Shown here: positions 48,795 to 57,887 of the stretch, piece by piece | Layout of the letters: the number at the start of each line of letters is the position of its first letter | Position numbering within the stretch: position 1 is the first letter of the stretch | Assembly (NCBI GenBank): GCA_021201795.1 | Contig: JAJQEF010000006.1 | Coordinates: forward strand, 93,529 to 157,528 | DNA from: Rikenellaceae bacterium | GTDB lineage: Bacteria; Bacteroidota; Bacteroidia; Bacteroidales; Rikenellaceae | DNA length: 64,000 nucleotides | Direction of reading: 5' to 3' | Position numbers and translations under genes: made by a program | Notes under the pieces: generated by a model | Told to the model about the DNA's origin: nothing | Seen by the model: the letters and a program-made list of their open reading frames with translations, nothing else | Database searches by the model: none

Positions 48795-48802
48795 CAAATA
48801 TA
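48795..48802 (-). promoter_or_regulatory. -7 element of the dipeptidase promoter
   Basis: TATATTTG on the minus strand, exact TAnnTTTG match, 26 bp before the GTG start. A plus-strand TATATTTG at 48853-48860 serves the divergent membrane-protein relic. Confidence 0.45.
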
Positions 48803-48885
48803 GTTTTAAAATTTTTGGATTAAAGAGAGAAGTCTTAATCCACGATAATGATTATATTTGTTTATAATTAAATATTTGACATTTT

Positions 48886-50175
48886 ATGACTCTATTAAAA
48901 AAGAAAATAAGGCCGACCAGAAAAGAGAAATTACTCAAAACTGCCCTTATTATCGCTATTCTGATAATTGTTGCCCTTATAATTTTAGGAATAAATATTA
49001 TTTTATCCGGACACGAAGATCCGAGTAAAACAGTAATAATTTTTCAAGACCTTACATACGCTTTATTTACCACGATAATATCGGTTATCATTGTAACCAT
49101 AGCTTACACCTTTTATACCGAAATCGATTTCAAGAATAAAATAGAACAATCGATACTGGATTCACTTTCAGGGGATAAAACAATAATTTCCAAATATAAA
49201 CATCCGGATATTATACCTTTAGCTAAAAATTGCCTTACGGCAGTTCAGGGTGAAAGATTATCCGGCCATTTTTTCTGTAATATTCTTGATAAATATACGG
49301 CAAATGTGGCATTCCGATCCGAGTATGAATATTCTGTCAAAATAATGCAGGATGCAAATCCGGATTCTTATAAAATCTCCCAATCCATAGCTTACAGAAA
49401 GCATATCAAAAAATCCTCCAGAAAAAAAATTAAAAGTTTCATGTGTATTTTGTTTCAAAGAGGATGCATTCGGTCGGCAGGCCCCCACTGGCAATGTAGT
49501 TTTTTTCAGGGAAGAGATCACCTCAAAGATACTTTTCGATAAACTTATTTCTTATAAAGGCAATGACCAGAAAATCATCGAACTTCTGGGGTTCGCTGTG
49601 GAGTTGGATAAGAAAAGATTAACCGGGAATAAAATAAAAGCGGATATAGTTGAGCAAATGGTGGATAATAAGAAGAGGTTAGCCGTAGTTTTGACATTTG
49701 AAGTCCCCTCGAGACTTATTATAAAAGAAAATGACGGCTTTATTTCTTTCTATGCAAAAATACTTTGTGAGTATACCTCCAACAATGATAAATATTTTTA
49801 TTGTGTTTTTCCGGAACCAACGGAAAATCCGGAATTCAGTATTTCTTTCGATGAAAGTATAATTCATAAAGAAAATGTACATTATATATCATTTATAGGC
49901 AGCGATAATTACAGCGTCATTCCTTCCGACTGTAATAACCAATTAATTTTTAAAAGAAAAAGGAATAATGAAAATAATGCGATATTTTCTCATTCGGGAA
50001 TAGTTTTTCATTGGTAAACGGAATTTCGCATTATAACTCAAAAGGCCCGTTTTATGTAACACTTAGAATATCTTTATTCGAATTGCACTCTTATTGCAGC
50101 CTGGGATTTAAAAGTCCCTATGAAAACGAATCATTTATATATATGTCTCTTTTTTATCATTATATCAGGATGTAA
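48886..50175 (+). pseudogene. unknown membrane protein gene with two frameshifts
   Basis: Two hydrophobic segments (about residues 18-42 and 53-77: AYTFYTE follows the second) and a long soluble part that I do not recognise. The frame breaks at a run of six A (49408-49413): with five A it would read HIKNPPEKKLKVSCVFCF and continue into VVFFREEITSKILF and the open stretch ending at 50017. A second break lies in a run of four T (49985-49988): with five T it reads FFSFGNSFSLVNGISHYN and continues to a stop at 50173. Restored length is about 430 codons. The last 56 bp overlap the next gene, so the original end may have been different. Confidence 0.6.
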
Positions 50176-51124
50176 TGATAAAAAAGAGACAGAAATTCCG
50201 ATAAATACGCATAACCGTACTATTATTGTTTATTTAGGTCGTGATAACTCCGACCTGCATCAGGAATGGGAAGATAAAAAAGAAGCCATGATTTCCGGAT
50301 GGAATTGGAACAATGGCAATTTGATAATCTTCGAGGACCTTAAGGATCATGGTGCAAGTATGTCTGAAGTAAGGAAAAATAATGGAACAACACACATTAC
50401 GGAGTTAGAGATATCAGATATCGGGGATAACTCTGCAGATCCGGAAGTATTTAGTTCTGTAATAAAGAAAATAATTACTCTCTATCCTGCCGACAGCTAT
50501 GGATTAATCGTTTTTTTCCATGGTACTGGATGGCTGCCGAAAGGAACTTTCGAATCTCCAAGATCAATAATAAAGGATAATGAATCTGAAATGGAAATCT
50601 CTGATTTTGCGTCTGCTTTACCGGATAACTTAAAGCTGGACTTTATAATCTTCGAAGCCTGTTTAATGGCAGGAATCGAAGTGGTCTACGAGCTTAGGGA
50701 CAAAGCGGATTATATTCTGGCTTCCGCTGCAGAGATAGTTTCTCCCGGGTTTAAATCCATTTATAAAAATTATATGGATCACTTGTTTCTACCTAATGCC
50801 GACCTTTACAGATTTTCAGCTGAAGCATTCGATTATTTCAATACTCAAACCGGTTCATGGCAATCCGGAACCTTAAGCCTTATAAGGACATCGGATATAT
50901 ATGAAATGGGGCAATGGTTAAAAAACAATATAAATAGAGAAAAGATCGGCTCTGTGGACATCGATGATATTCAACAATTCGACAGACGTGCTTCAAATCA
51001 TCTTTATTATGATTTCGAGGACTTTTTCTCAAGAATACTGACAGAAGGTGCTCGTAAAGAAATCTTACATTCTTTTCTCGATAAATGCATAGAATATAAA
51101 GCATCAACACCATACTTTTTTTAG
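50120..51124 (+). CDS. clostripain-like (C11) cysteine protease lipoprotein, C-terminus frameshifted
   Basis: Lipoprotein (MKTNHLYICLFFIIISGC, lipobox Cys at residue 18) with a C11 peptidase domain. The catalytic His is in VFFHGTGWLP (H134) and the Cys in FEACLMAGIEVVYEL (C181), both intact, as is the LASAAEIVSPGF region that follows. The gene ends early in a run of seven T (51114-51122): with eight T the frame would continue FLGTSGGFEIKKHSG and reach a TGA at 51250, adding about 43 residues. The core might still be active. Exported C11 proteases of Bacteroidales mature other secreted proteins. Followed by a bidirectional terminator. Confidence 0.75.
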   Translation: MKTNHLYICLFFIIISGCNDKKETEIPINTHNRTIIVYLGRDNSDLHQEWEDKKEAMISGWNWNNGNLIIFEDLKDHGASMSEVRKNNGTTHITELEISDIGDNSADPEVFSSVIKKIITLYPADSYGLIVFFHGTGWLPKGTFESPRSIIKDNESEMEISDFASALPDNLKLDFIIFEACLMAGIEVVYELRDKADYILASAAEIVSPGFKSIYKNYMDHLFLPNADLYRFSAEAFDYFNTQTGSWQSGTLSLIRTSDIYEMGQWLKNNINREKIGSVDIDDIQQFDRRASNHLYYDFEDFFSRILTEGARKEILHSFLDKCIEYKASTPYFF

Positions 51125-51251
51125 GTACTTCTGGCGGGTTCGAAATAAAGAAACATTCAGGATTAACAACATATATTGAACAGGAAGATTTCCCTTATCT
51201 AAATGAAAAATATAAGGAACTTAAATGGTATAAAGATATTTTAGCAGAATG

Positions 51252-51280
51252 AAAAGAGCGGCACTTGCCGCTCTTTTATT
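51252..51280. terminator. bidirectional terminator
   Basis: AAAAGAGCGGCA (51252-51263) pairs with TGCCGCTCTTTT (51266-51277). T-runs follow on both strands. It begins at the frame-restored stop codon of the protease gene and lies beside the stop of the convergent kinase gene, supporting the restored protease end. Confidence 0.9.
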
Positions 51281-52956
51281 TAATCGTAATTAAAACTGCT
51301 GTGTCCGATAAACTCCTTCAAAATGGAAGTGGGAGGGACCTCTTTATCCGATATAGGAACGAATAGGTCAAGAAAATTAAGCAGCCTCTGGGCTTCAGCG
51401 TATTCCTGTACAGTATTCGGAACCTCATGTAATAAAGGTTCTGCATAGTTTTTCAGTATACTTAATTCAAAGAACAGGGATGAATTAAACATGATGTCAG
51501 CCTGTTCCTGATAAGGGAATATGTGGGATTCTTCACCGCGCCTTACACTCTGCCATCTTTTTATTGTGGACTTTGCGTCGTTGTTCCTGAATTGATGATC
51601 CCTTACAATTCTCCTGAGAAGCCGGTTGTCGGTGGTCGAGATACGAGTAAGGTCATCCATGGACGTAGAAGTCAGAGCCGAAACGTAAACATGGAATTTC
51701 TTATTTGCTTCTATATCCGGAGTGAGCTTAGGATTAAGTGCGTGTATTCCCTCGATAATGATTACGGAATTCTCCTCAAGTTTCAATTTGAAACTATCGG
51801 CCACACTAGATCCTGTATAAAAGTCATATTTGGGTACGGATACTTCTTCGCCATCGAGCAGCTGAACAAGGTGCTCATTGAATAAAGGAACATTCACCGC
51901 CTCCAAGGCTTCGAAATCATGCTCGCCGTTTTCATCTATCGGGGTTTTATCCCTGTCTACAAAATAGTTGTCCAGAGATATCATTACAGGTTGCAGTCCG
52001 AGGATTCTCAGCTGAATTCCAAGCCGTTTTGCAAAGGTGGTTTTCCCGCTTGACGAAGGACCGGATATGAGGATTATTTTCGTGTCGTCTTTCTTGTTTC
52101 TTTCACTGATAATATCCGCGATATGGCCCAGCTTTTTTTCATGGAAGGATTCCGCTACTTTAATGAGTTCGCTTGTTTTCCCTTCGAGGATCATCGAGTT
52201 CAACGAACCGATATTAGCGACGCCAAGAATATTTACCCAGTTTTTATATTCGGAAAAAATATCGAACATCTTATTTTGCGGTATCATTTTTTCCAATCGG
52301 GAAGGATTGGTTCTGCACGGGATTCCCAGATACATCCCCTTAAAATATTTTTTCAGATCGAAAAGGGTGATATATCCTGTTGACGGAGCCAACGTTCCGT
52401 AAAAGTATCCGGGAAGATCCGCAAGCCTGTGAAGTGTGACATATAAATGCGGCCTGGTCTCCATAAGCTGAATTTTATCATAGAATCCATACTGGCGGCA
52501 GATTTCTTCGGCTTCGGTATAAATAACGGTCTCGCCTACGATTGGAATATTCTGAGAGATCAGTTCTTCCATGCGTTTTTTTATCGCGAGAACTTGATCT
52601 TCAGATACTCCGATATTTTTATCGTCTAATTCGCAGTAAAAGCCCTTTGCTACAGAATGTTTTATCTTAAGGTGTTTATCAGGGAAAGTATCTATCACAG
52701 CTTTATGCAGGATGAAAAATAAGGTCCGTTGATAAACTCTCATACCTTCGAAGTGGGTTACATCTATAAATCTGACCGATAAAGGAGCGAATACCCTATA
52801 CCCCAGTTCCCTGATGACATTATCGACATAGGCTGCAAGAAACGGATGTTCGTTTTTCAACGTCAGCATATTCAATACATCCGCAAGAGATGTTCCCATT
52901 TCAACATAGAGGCTTTTGCCGGTATTCTCACATATAATTTTAACTGTTTCAGACAT
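51280..52956 (-). CDS. nucleoside (uridine-type) kinase with N-terminal TGS-like extension
   Basis: A 558-aa protein of the Bacteroidota nucleoside-kinase type. Residues 1-60 resemble a TGS/ubiquitin-like domain, about 60-200 resemble the threonyl-tRNA synthetase second additional domain (HKAVIDTFPDKHLKIKHSV, KGFYCEL), and the C-terminal half is a uridine kinase/phosphoribulokinase domain: P-loop LISGPSSSGKTTFAKRL (about 293-309), ISLDNYFVDRDKTP, EGIHALNP and RRIVRDHQFR. It likely phosphorylates uridine or cytidine, but the role of the N-terminal part is unknown. Starts 5 bp after the DHOD-like gene on the same strand. Confidence 0.87.
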   Translation of the reverse strand: MSETVKIICENTGKSLYVEMGTSLADVLNMLTLKNEHPFLAAYVDNVIRELGYRVFAPLSVRFIDVTHFEGMRVYQRTLFFILHKAVIDTFPDKHLKIKHSVAKGFYCELDDKNIGVSEDQVLAIKKRMEELISQNIPIVGETVIYTEAEEICRQYGFYDKIQLMETRPHLYVTLHRLADLPGYFYGTLAPSTGYITLFDLKKYFKGMYLGIPCRTNPSRLEKMIPQNKMFDIFSEYKNWVNILGVANIGSLNSMILEGKTSELIKVAESFHEKKLGHIADIISERNKKDDTKIILISGPSSSGKTTFAKRLGIQLRILGLQPVMISLDNYFVDRDKTPIDENGEHDFEALEAVNVPLFNEHLVQLLDGEEVSVPKYDFYTGSSVADSFKLKLEENSVIIIEGIHALNPKLTPDIEANKKFHVYVSALTSTSMDDLTRISTTDNRLLRRIVRDHQFRNNDAKSTIKRWQSVRRGEESHIFPYQEQADIMFNSSLFFELSILKNYAEPLLHEVPNTVQEYAEAQRLLNFLDLFVPISDKEVPPTSILKEFIGHSSFNYD

Positions 52957-52961
52957 ATATA

Positions 52962-53939
52962 TTATTTATGAGAGGAGTAATACTTCATAAACTGCGTTCT
53001 TTCATAGGCAAGGGGATCCGAAGAATTTGCGTAGTTCATCGTTCCGACAATGTCTGAAATATTCGTGTAGTTATGTCTTTTCATCCATGCACATATAAAC
53101 TCCAAAATATCCGTAATAACGGACAGCCCGTTTTGATATAATGCAGAGCAGACATGAATAGTATTAGCTCCTGCCAGTAATGCTTTCACGGCATTAGTTC
53201 CGTCATGTATTCCGGTAGAAGCGGAATAATCTATTCCAGAAACAAGTGCGGAAGTTATGGAGAGCCATCTAAGTACACTCCGGGAATCGGAAGGATTACT
53301 GAAAATGTCGTGATTGACCTGTTTTAGATTTTCAATATCGATATCAGGTTCATAAAATTTATTGAACATAACGACCCCTTTTGCTCCCCTGTAATAGATT
53401 TCTTTCACAAGACCCGGAATATTGGTAAAATATTGTCCGAGTTTGACTGAAACAGGAATGGAAACATGTGAGCAGACCTGTGCTATCGTTTCGAGATAAA
53501 CCTGCTCGATCTCCACCGAATCTATGGTAATATCCAACGGTAAAATGTAGAGATTCAACTCCAGTGCGTCCGCTCCGGCATCTTCGAATCTTTTGGCAAA
53601 AGATACCCATTCACGTCCAGAGATACATGAAATGCTCCCTATAATAGGAATGGTACACTCTTTTTTAGCCTCAGCTATCATTTCAAGATGATGATTAATC
53701 GAGTTATCTCTTGCATATTCCGATATATAATCATATGCTTCAGGGGAGTACGAATAGTAATTTAAAGCTGTTGTTTCGATGTCTATCTGTTCCTCGAAGA
53801 GGGATTTGACCACCACAGCTCCTGCCCCGGCATCTTCAAGCCTTTTAATTTTCTCTATCGAAGAAGTAAGTCCAGAACTGCTAACCACCAAAGGATTTTT
53901 AATATCCAGCCCCAAATATTGTGTTTTAAGTTTTTCCAT
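52962..53939 (-). CDS. dihydroorotate dehydrogenase-like FMN oxidoreductase
   Basis: A 325-aa TIM-barrel flavoprotein of the DHOD-like group. I start at the ATG at 53939 (MEKLKTQYLGLDIKNPLVV); the frame reaches a TTG at 53969 that overlaps the yggS end. Barrel motifs include VVSSSGLTSS, GAGAVVVKSLFEEQI and the PVSVKLGQYFTNIP strand. The segment that in true class 1A enzymes reads N-x-S-C-P-N is ELNLYILP, so the catalytic Cys is missing. It is therefore probably not the biosynthetic PyrD, and the substrate is open. Lies between yggS and the nucleoside kinase on the minus strand. Confidence 0.8.
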   Translation of the reverse strand: MEKLKTQYLGLDIKNPLVVSSSGLTSSIEKIKRLEDAGAGAVVVKSLFEEQIDIETTALNYYSYSPEAYDYISEYARDNSINHHLEMIAEAKKECTIPIIGSISCISGREWVSFAKRFEDAGADALELNLYILPLDITIDSVEIEQVYLETIAQVCSHVSIPVSVKLGQYFTNIPGLVKEIYYRGAKGVVMFNKFYEPDIDIENLKQVNHDIFSNPSDSRSVLRWLSITSALVSGIDYSASTGIHDGTNAVKALLAGANTIHVCSALYQNGLSVITDILEFICAWMKRHNYTNISDIVGTMNYANSSDPLAYERTQFMKYYSSHK

Positions 53940-53955
53940 ATTCTTTATATTTTTA

Positions 53956-54618
53956 TTAACGTTCTCCAAATATACTGCTGCCGATCCTTACCATATTGCT
54001 GCCGCATTCAATGGCAAGTTCGTAATCATTGCTCATTCCCATTGAAATAATATCGAAATAATTTTTATCGTCGAAAAATGTCTTTCTTATATCATCGAAA
54101 ATACTTTTCAGACTCTGAAATTCTCTTCGAACCTGATTGCTGTCATCTGTAAAAGAAGCCATTCCCATTACTCCACGGATCCTTACATTTTGTAATTCCA
54201 TGTATTCACCTTCTTTCAGATAGCCATATAATTCTTCTTTCTCCCAACCTTGCTTCGTTTCTTCCTGTCCTATATGCACTTCCAGCAAAACATCTATTGT
54301 ACGGGTATTTTTCAGGGCTTCTTTCTGTATAAACTGCAATAATCTTGCTGAATCGCCGGAATGAATAAGAGAAATATACGGAGCGATGTATTTAACCTTA
54401 TTGGTCTGCAGCGACCCTATAAAATGCCACTCTATATCTTGCGGGAGGTTATCTTTTTTAGTTTTCAGCTCCTGGATACGGTTTTCTCCGAAAATACGCT
54501 GACCGGATTCATAGGCTTCCATTATCTTATCCTCACTGTGGGTTTTCGATACTGCCACCAGCTCTACTCCTTCGGGAAGACTCGTTTTTATATGTTTAAG
54601 GTTATCTTTTACCGACAT
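53956..54618 (-). CDS. YggS/PLPBP-family pyridoxal-phosphate-binding protein
   Basis: A 220-aa single-domain type III PLP protein that takes part in vitamin B6 homeostasis. The PLP-binding Lys lies in LVAVSKTHSEDKI (K24-25 region), followed by GQRIFGENRIQELKTK, the typical phosphate-site lead, then DIEWHFIGSLQTNKVKYI and IRGVMGMASFTDDS. The C-terminal FDIISMGMSNDYELAIECGSNMVRIGSSIFG matches the family's MSxDxxxAI signature with Asn in place of the first Asp-neighbour. Complete. First gene of a minus-strand run with the DHOD-like and kinase genes. Confidence 0.93.
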   Translation of the reverse strand: MSVKDNLKHIKTSLPEGVELVAVSKTHSEDKIMEAYESGQRIFGENRIQELKTKKDNLPQDIEWHFIGSLQTNKVKYIAPYISLIHSGDSARLLQFIQKEALKNTRTIDVLLEVHIGQEETKQGWEKEELYGYLKEGEYMELQNVRIRGVMGMASFTDDSNQVRREFQSLKSIFDDIRKTFFDDKNYFDIISMGMSNDYELAIECGSNMVRIGSSIFGER

Positions 54619-54751
54619 ACGATAAATTCATCTATATTTTTTACATTTGTGTGATGTTATATACAAATTTATAAATTTAATCGAGATATTGAGATTTTCC
54701 GGACACATGGTATAAAATAAATATCCAACCGGGAAAAAGAACATAAAAATT

Positions 54752-55432
54752 ATGCCGTTTATAGTTTTGGAAGGGCTCGACGGAGCCGGTAAATCCACAC
54801 AGATAAAAAAACTTATAGATCATTTTGAAAATCAGGGTAAAAACTGTCGATATATTCATTTCCCCAGATTCGATTCTCCGGTATATGGAGAGTTGATTGC
54901 CAAGTTTCTACGTGGTGAATTGGGTTCGGTGGAAGAGGTTAATCCTTATCTTGTAGCATTGATATATGCGGGAGACCGAAGTGAAGCGTCGAAACAGATA
55001 CAGGAATGGCTCAATGCAGGAGTTTATGTGATTATCGACCGTTATGTTATCTCCAATATAGCATATCAATGTGCAAAAATCGAAGACGATAACAAATCCA
55101 TGGAGCTGAGAAACTGGATCAATCATCTGGAATATGAATATAATAAAATTCCTGCTCCGGATATAAGTCTGTTTCTGGACGTTCCTTTCGACTTTACCCG
55201 TAAAAGCCTGACCGGAAAAAGAGAAGGGGAGGATAGGGATTACCTCAAAGGGAAAAAAGACATTCATGAGTCTTCGCTTTCTCTTCAGCAAAAAGTGCGT
55301 AAGATCTATCAACGCGAAGCTGCTATTAATCCGAATCTGAATATTATAAATTGTTCCGATGGAAATAACGGGATGCTGATACCTGAAGAGATATTAAAAA
55401 AAATACTTGAGAAAATATCAATAATAATCTGA
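54752..55432 (+). CDS. tmk: thymidylate kinase
   Basis: Phosphorylates dTMP to dTDP. The 226-aa P-loop kinase has VLEGLDGAGKSTQIKKL (Walker A, residues 4-20), IHFPRFDSPVYGELI, GDRSEASKQIQEWL, and the DRY-type motif YVIIDRYVISNIAYQ (about 90-104). A LID-like insert (LTGKREGEDRDYLKGKKDIHE) makes it somewhat longer than the E. coli enzyme, as usual in Bacteroidota. It begins a plus-strand run: tmk, a DoxX protein 4 bp later, then the overlapping sialidase-like gene. Confidence 0.93.
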   Translation: MPFIVLEGLDGAGKSTQIKKLIDHFENQGKNCRYIHFPRFDSPVYGELIAKFLRGELGSVEEVNPYLVALIYAGDRSEASKQIQEWLNAGVYVIIDRYVISNIAYQCAKIEDDNKSMELRNWINHLEYEYNKIPAPDISLFLDVPFDFTRKSLTGKREGEDRDYLKGKKDIHESSLSLQQKVRKIYQREAAINPNLNIINCSDGNNGMLIPEEILKKILEKISIII

Positions 55433-55436
55433 CATT

Positions 55437-56681
55437 ATGGCTATTAGGAAAAGACATTTTATTATAAATATTATAAGGCTGATTTTAGCTGCTCTATTTA
55501 TTTTTTCAGGATTTGTAAAGGCCGTGGACCCATGGGGAACCGCAATAAAATTCGGGGATTATTTCACTGCTTTCGGAATGGAATGGTTGTCTGGAGCCAA
55601 AATGTTGTTATCAATATTCCTTTCATCGGTAGAATTACTCCTGGGACTATTACTTTTATTTAACATAAAAGTAAAAACAACGTCTTTCTTCTTGATGGTC
55701 TTTATGGCAGTGTTTACCGTAGTTGCTTTAATTTCAGCGATAACCAACCCCGTTTCAGACTGCGGATGTTTCGGGGAAGCGATTAAGCTCACCAACTGGC
55801 AGACATTTTACAAAAATCTTGTTTTTCTTCCGCTATCAATAATACTTTTTATAGGAGTTTCCCGGGAGCTAAAGAAAAAGAACTGTAATTCAGAAATATT
55901 TTTTATACTGCTGCTGCTGGGCATTTCGTTTTATCCTGCAATAAACAGCTACATTCATCTGCCTGTAATAGATTTTCTTCCGTTTAAAACAGGGGTGAAT
56001 ATTCAGCAGAATATGTCTGTTCCTGAAGGTGCATCAATGGGGGAATATAAAACCGTCCTTACTTATAAGAATTTAGAATCGGGAGAATTGCATGATTTCG
56101 TATTGGAAGATACGACCTGGCATGATGATTCCGTATGGGAATTCGTAGATAGCAGGTCGGAAGAAATAACCAAAGGCTATGAGCCTGAGATTGGTGATTT
56201 CACGATATTTTCCGGAACGGAAAATATTACTTATAACATTCTCAATAATAGAAGAGAAGTATTTATTTTCGTATTTGAAAATCCGTCAGAAATAAAAAAA
56301 GAATATCTGGACCGCATAAGAAAAACGGTAGATTTTGCGTTAAGCACAGGAGGACGGGCGATTTATATTACATCCGGCTCTGTAAATAATTTGGTTCTTC
56401 AACAGCATGGAATTATTATCGACGGATATAATATGGATGCCACCACATTGAAAATGTTGTTAAGGGCCTATAACGGCCTCGTGATATTGAATGAAGGTAC
56501 TATTATTTCCAAATGGAACCTGAGTGATATACCTGATTTCGGAGACAGTGTATCGGCAACTGCATTTTCAATTAAAGAAAAGCGGATAGACCGACAAAAA
56601 AACTTTATTGTTTCATTAAGTGTAATTACTTTACTGCTATTAATACTGTATTATAGGGCATGCAGAAAAAAAACATTTTAA
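55437..56681 (+). CDS. BT_3928-family DoxX-type membrane protein
   Basis: A 414-aa protein with a four-helix DoxX-like N-terminal domain (FIFSGFVKAVDPWGTAIKF near residues 21-39, FMAVFTVVALIS, SDCGCFGEAIKLTNWQTF near 103-120), followed by a long periplasmic part and a final membrane helix (VSLSVITLLLLILYYR). The CGCFG pair suggests a redox-type or methylamine-utilisation-like electron-transfer domain. The family is known from Bacteroides but its function is not established. It starts 4 bp after tmk and its end overlaps the next gene by 22 bp. Confidence 0.82.
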   Translation: MAIRKRHFIINIIRLILAALFIFSGFVKAVDPWGTAIKFGDYFTAFGMEWLSGAKMLLSIFLSSVELLLGLLLLFNIKVKTTSFFLMVFMAVFTVVALISAITNPVSDCGCFGEAIKLTNWQTFYKNLVFLPLSIILFIGVSRELKKKNCNSEIFFILLLLGISFYPAINSYIHLPVIDFLPFKTGVNIQQNMSVPEGASMGEYKTVLTYKNLESGELHDFVLEDTTWHDDSVWEFVDSRSEEITKGYEPEIGDFTIFSGTENITYNILNNRREVFIFVFENPSEIKKEYLDRIRKTVDFALSTGGRAIYITSGSVNNLVLQQHGIIIDGYNMDATTLKMLLRAYNGLVILNEGTIISKWNLSDIPDFGDSVSATAFSIKEKRIDRQKNFIVSLSVITLLLLILYYRACRKKTF

Positions 56682-57835
56682 TATTTTTAACTGTCTTATT
56701 TTTACATACAGTTAACGCTCAACATAATTCTTTAACCGACGGTAAACTGTATAACGGTATACGCCTGAAAGACTTAGCTGGTAAATGTGAAGATTATACT
56801 GTGATAAAGGAGTCGGTTCCGTTGCTTTCTTCTACCTCGGTACTTATCGATAAAACCATTTATACGGCTTATATTATACAGGATTCCGTAAAAAATATCG
56901 GCTTCTCGCGAAGCTCAGACGGTGGAAAAACATGGGAATCCGCTTCATTCGGAGAATCCTTAAATGCGGAGGATCCTACTTCCGTTTCTTTATTCGATAT
57001 CTCTGGAAGAAACAGGAAACGATCGTCTTCCCGTGAAATGATATTGTTTACAGGGGGTAAACCGCTGAAATCATCTATAGCAACACCGGGAACTGAATTT
57101 CCGGAACTTGCTCCGGTGAATTTTTTCGGATCATACCGAATAACGAGTCTTCTAAAATCGAATAATGGTAAACTATTTGCTGTTTTCCACGATGACGGAA
57201 GATTCATTCATTCTAACGAAAATAATAATATCAGAAGATCTGTAATCTATACTATTTCTTCTGATGACGGGGGTAAGACGTGGACTCTTCCGGAAGTAGC
57301 TGTAAGGCATAACCAGTATGGATTATATGATGCCGTTATTTTTGAAAACTCGAATAAGAAAGAGCGTGAACTGATAATGATAGCCAGTGAACGCGTATCC
57401 GGAACAGCCTATATCTCTTTTAATAAAGAGAATGGCGGTAATTGGTCATACCCAGTGGCATTGCCTGATTTTATACAAGGCGATAGGTTCTCCGTGACAA
57501 TGATAAATAAAACATTATATATTGCCTACCGAGACCTATGCCGTTATTTCAGGGACGGGACCATAAATCCGTTTTTCGGCGACCTTGTGATGTGGACAGG
57601 AGACCTTAAAGAACTTGTTAAAGGAAGGAAGAATGGCCTTAAAGTTCGTATAGCGGATAATTATCCACAGGATTCTGCCCCGGATTTTACTGACCTCCGG
57701 GTTTTTGACTGTGGCTATCCTACGATTATCCCAGTTTCAAAAAACCGTCTTTCAATAACTGCTTACGGAAGATGGGATTCCCAAGAACCGCCTTACGTAA
57801 AAAGCTTTATTATAAATACGGAATTACTTAAATAG
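56660..57835 (+). CDS. secreted sialidase-like beta-propeller protein
   Basis: A 391-aa exported protein (signal peptide ending VNAQ) with the six-bladed propeller features of sialidases: Asp boxes SRSSDGGKTWE (about residues 77-87) and SSDDGGKTW (about 193-201), FGSYRITSLLKSNNGKLFAVFHDD, which resembles the RIP region with Thr for Pro, and the C-terminal DCGYPTIIP and ITAYGRWDS strands. The catalytic set (Arg triad, Tyr-Glu pair, Asp) could not be confirmed by eye. It may be an exo-sialidase or a related binding protein. It overlaps the preceding gene by 22 bp; no sialic acid catabolic genes are in the window. Confidence 0.7.
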   Translation: MQKKNILIFLTVLFLHTVNAQHNSLTDGKLYNGIRLKDLAGKCEDYTVIKESVPLLSSTSVLIDKTIYTAYIIQDSVKNIGFSRSSDGGKTWESASFGESLNAEDPTSVSLFDISGRNRKRSSSREMILFTGGKPLKSSIATPGTEFPELAPVNFFGSYRITSLLKSNNGKLFAVFHDDGRFIHSNENNNIRRSVIYTISSDDGGKTWTLPEVAVRHNQYGLYDAVIFENSNKKERELIMIASERVSGTAYISFNKENGGNWSYPVALPDFIQGDRFSVTMINKTLYIAYRDLCRYFRDGTINPFFGDLVMWTGDLKELVKGRKNGLKVRIADNYPQDSAPDFTDLRVFDCGYPTIIPVSKNRLSITAYGRWDSQEPPYVKSFIINTELLK

Positions 57836-57887
57836 TAATAATTTGGAATAAATATTATTTTTGTATCTGATAATAATTAATTGTACC

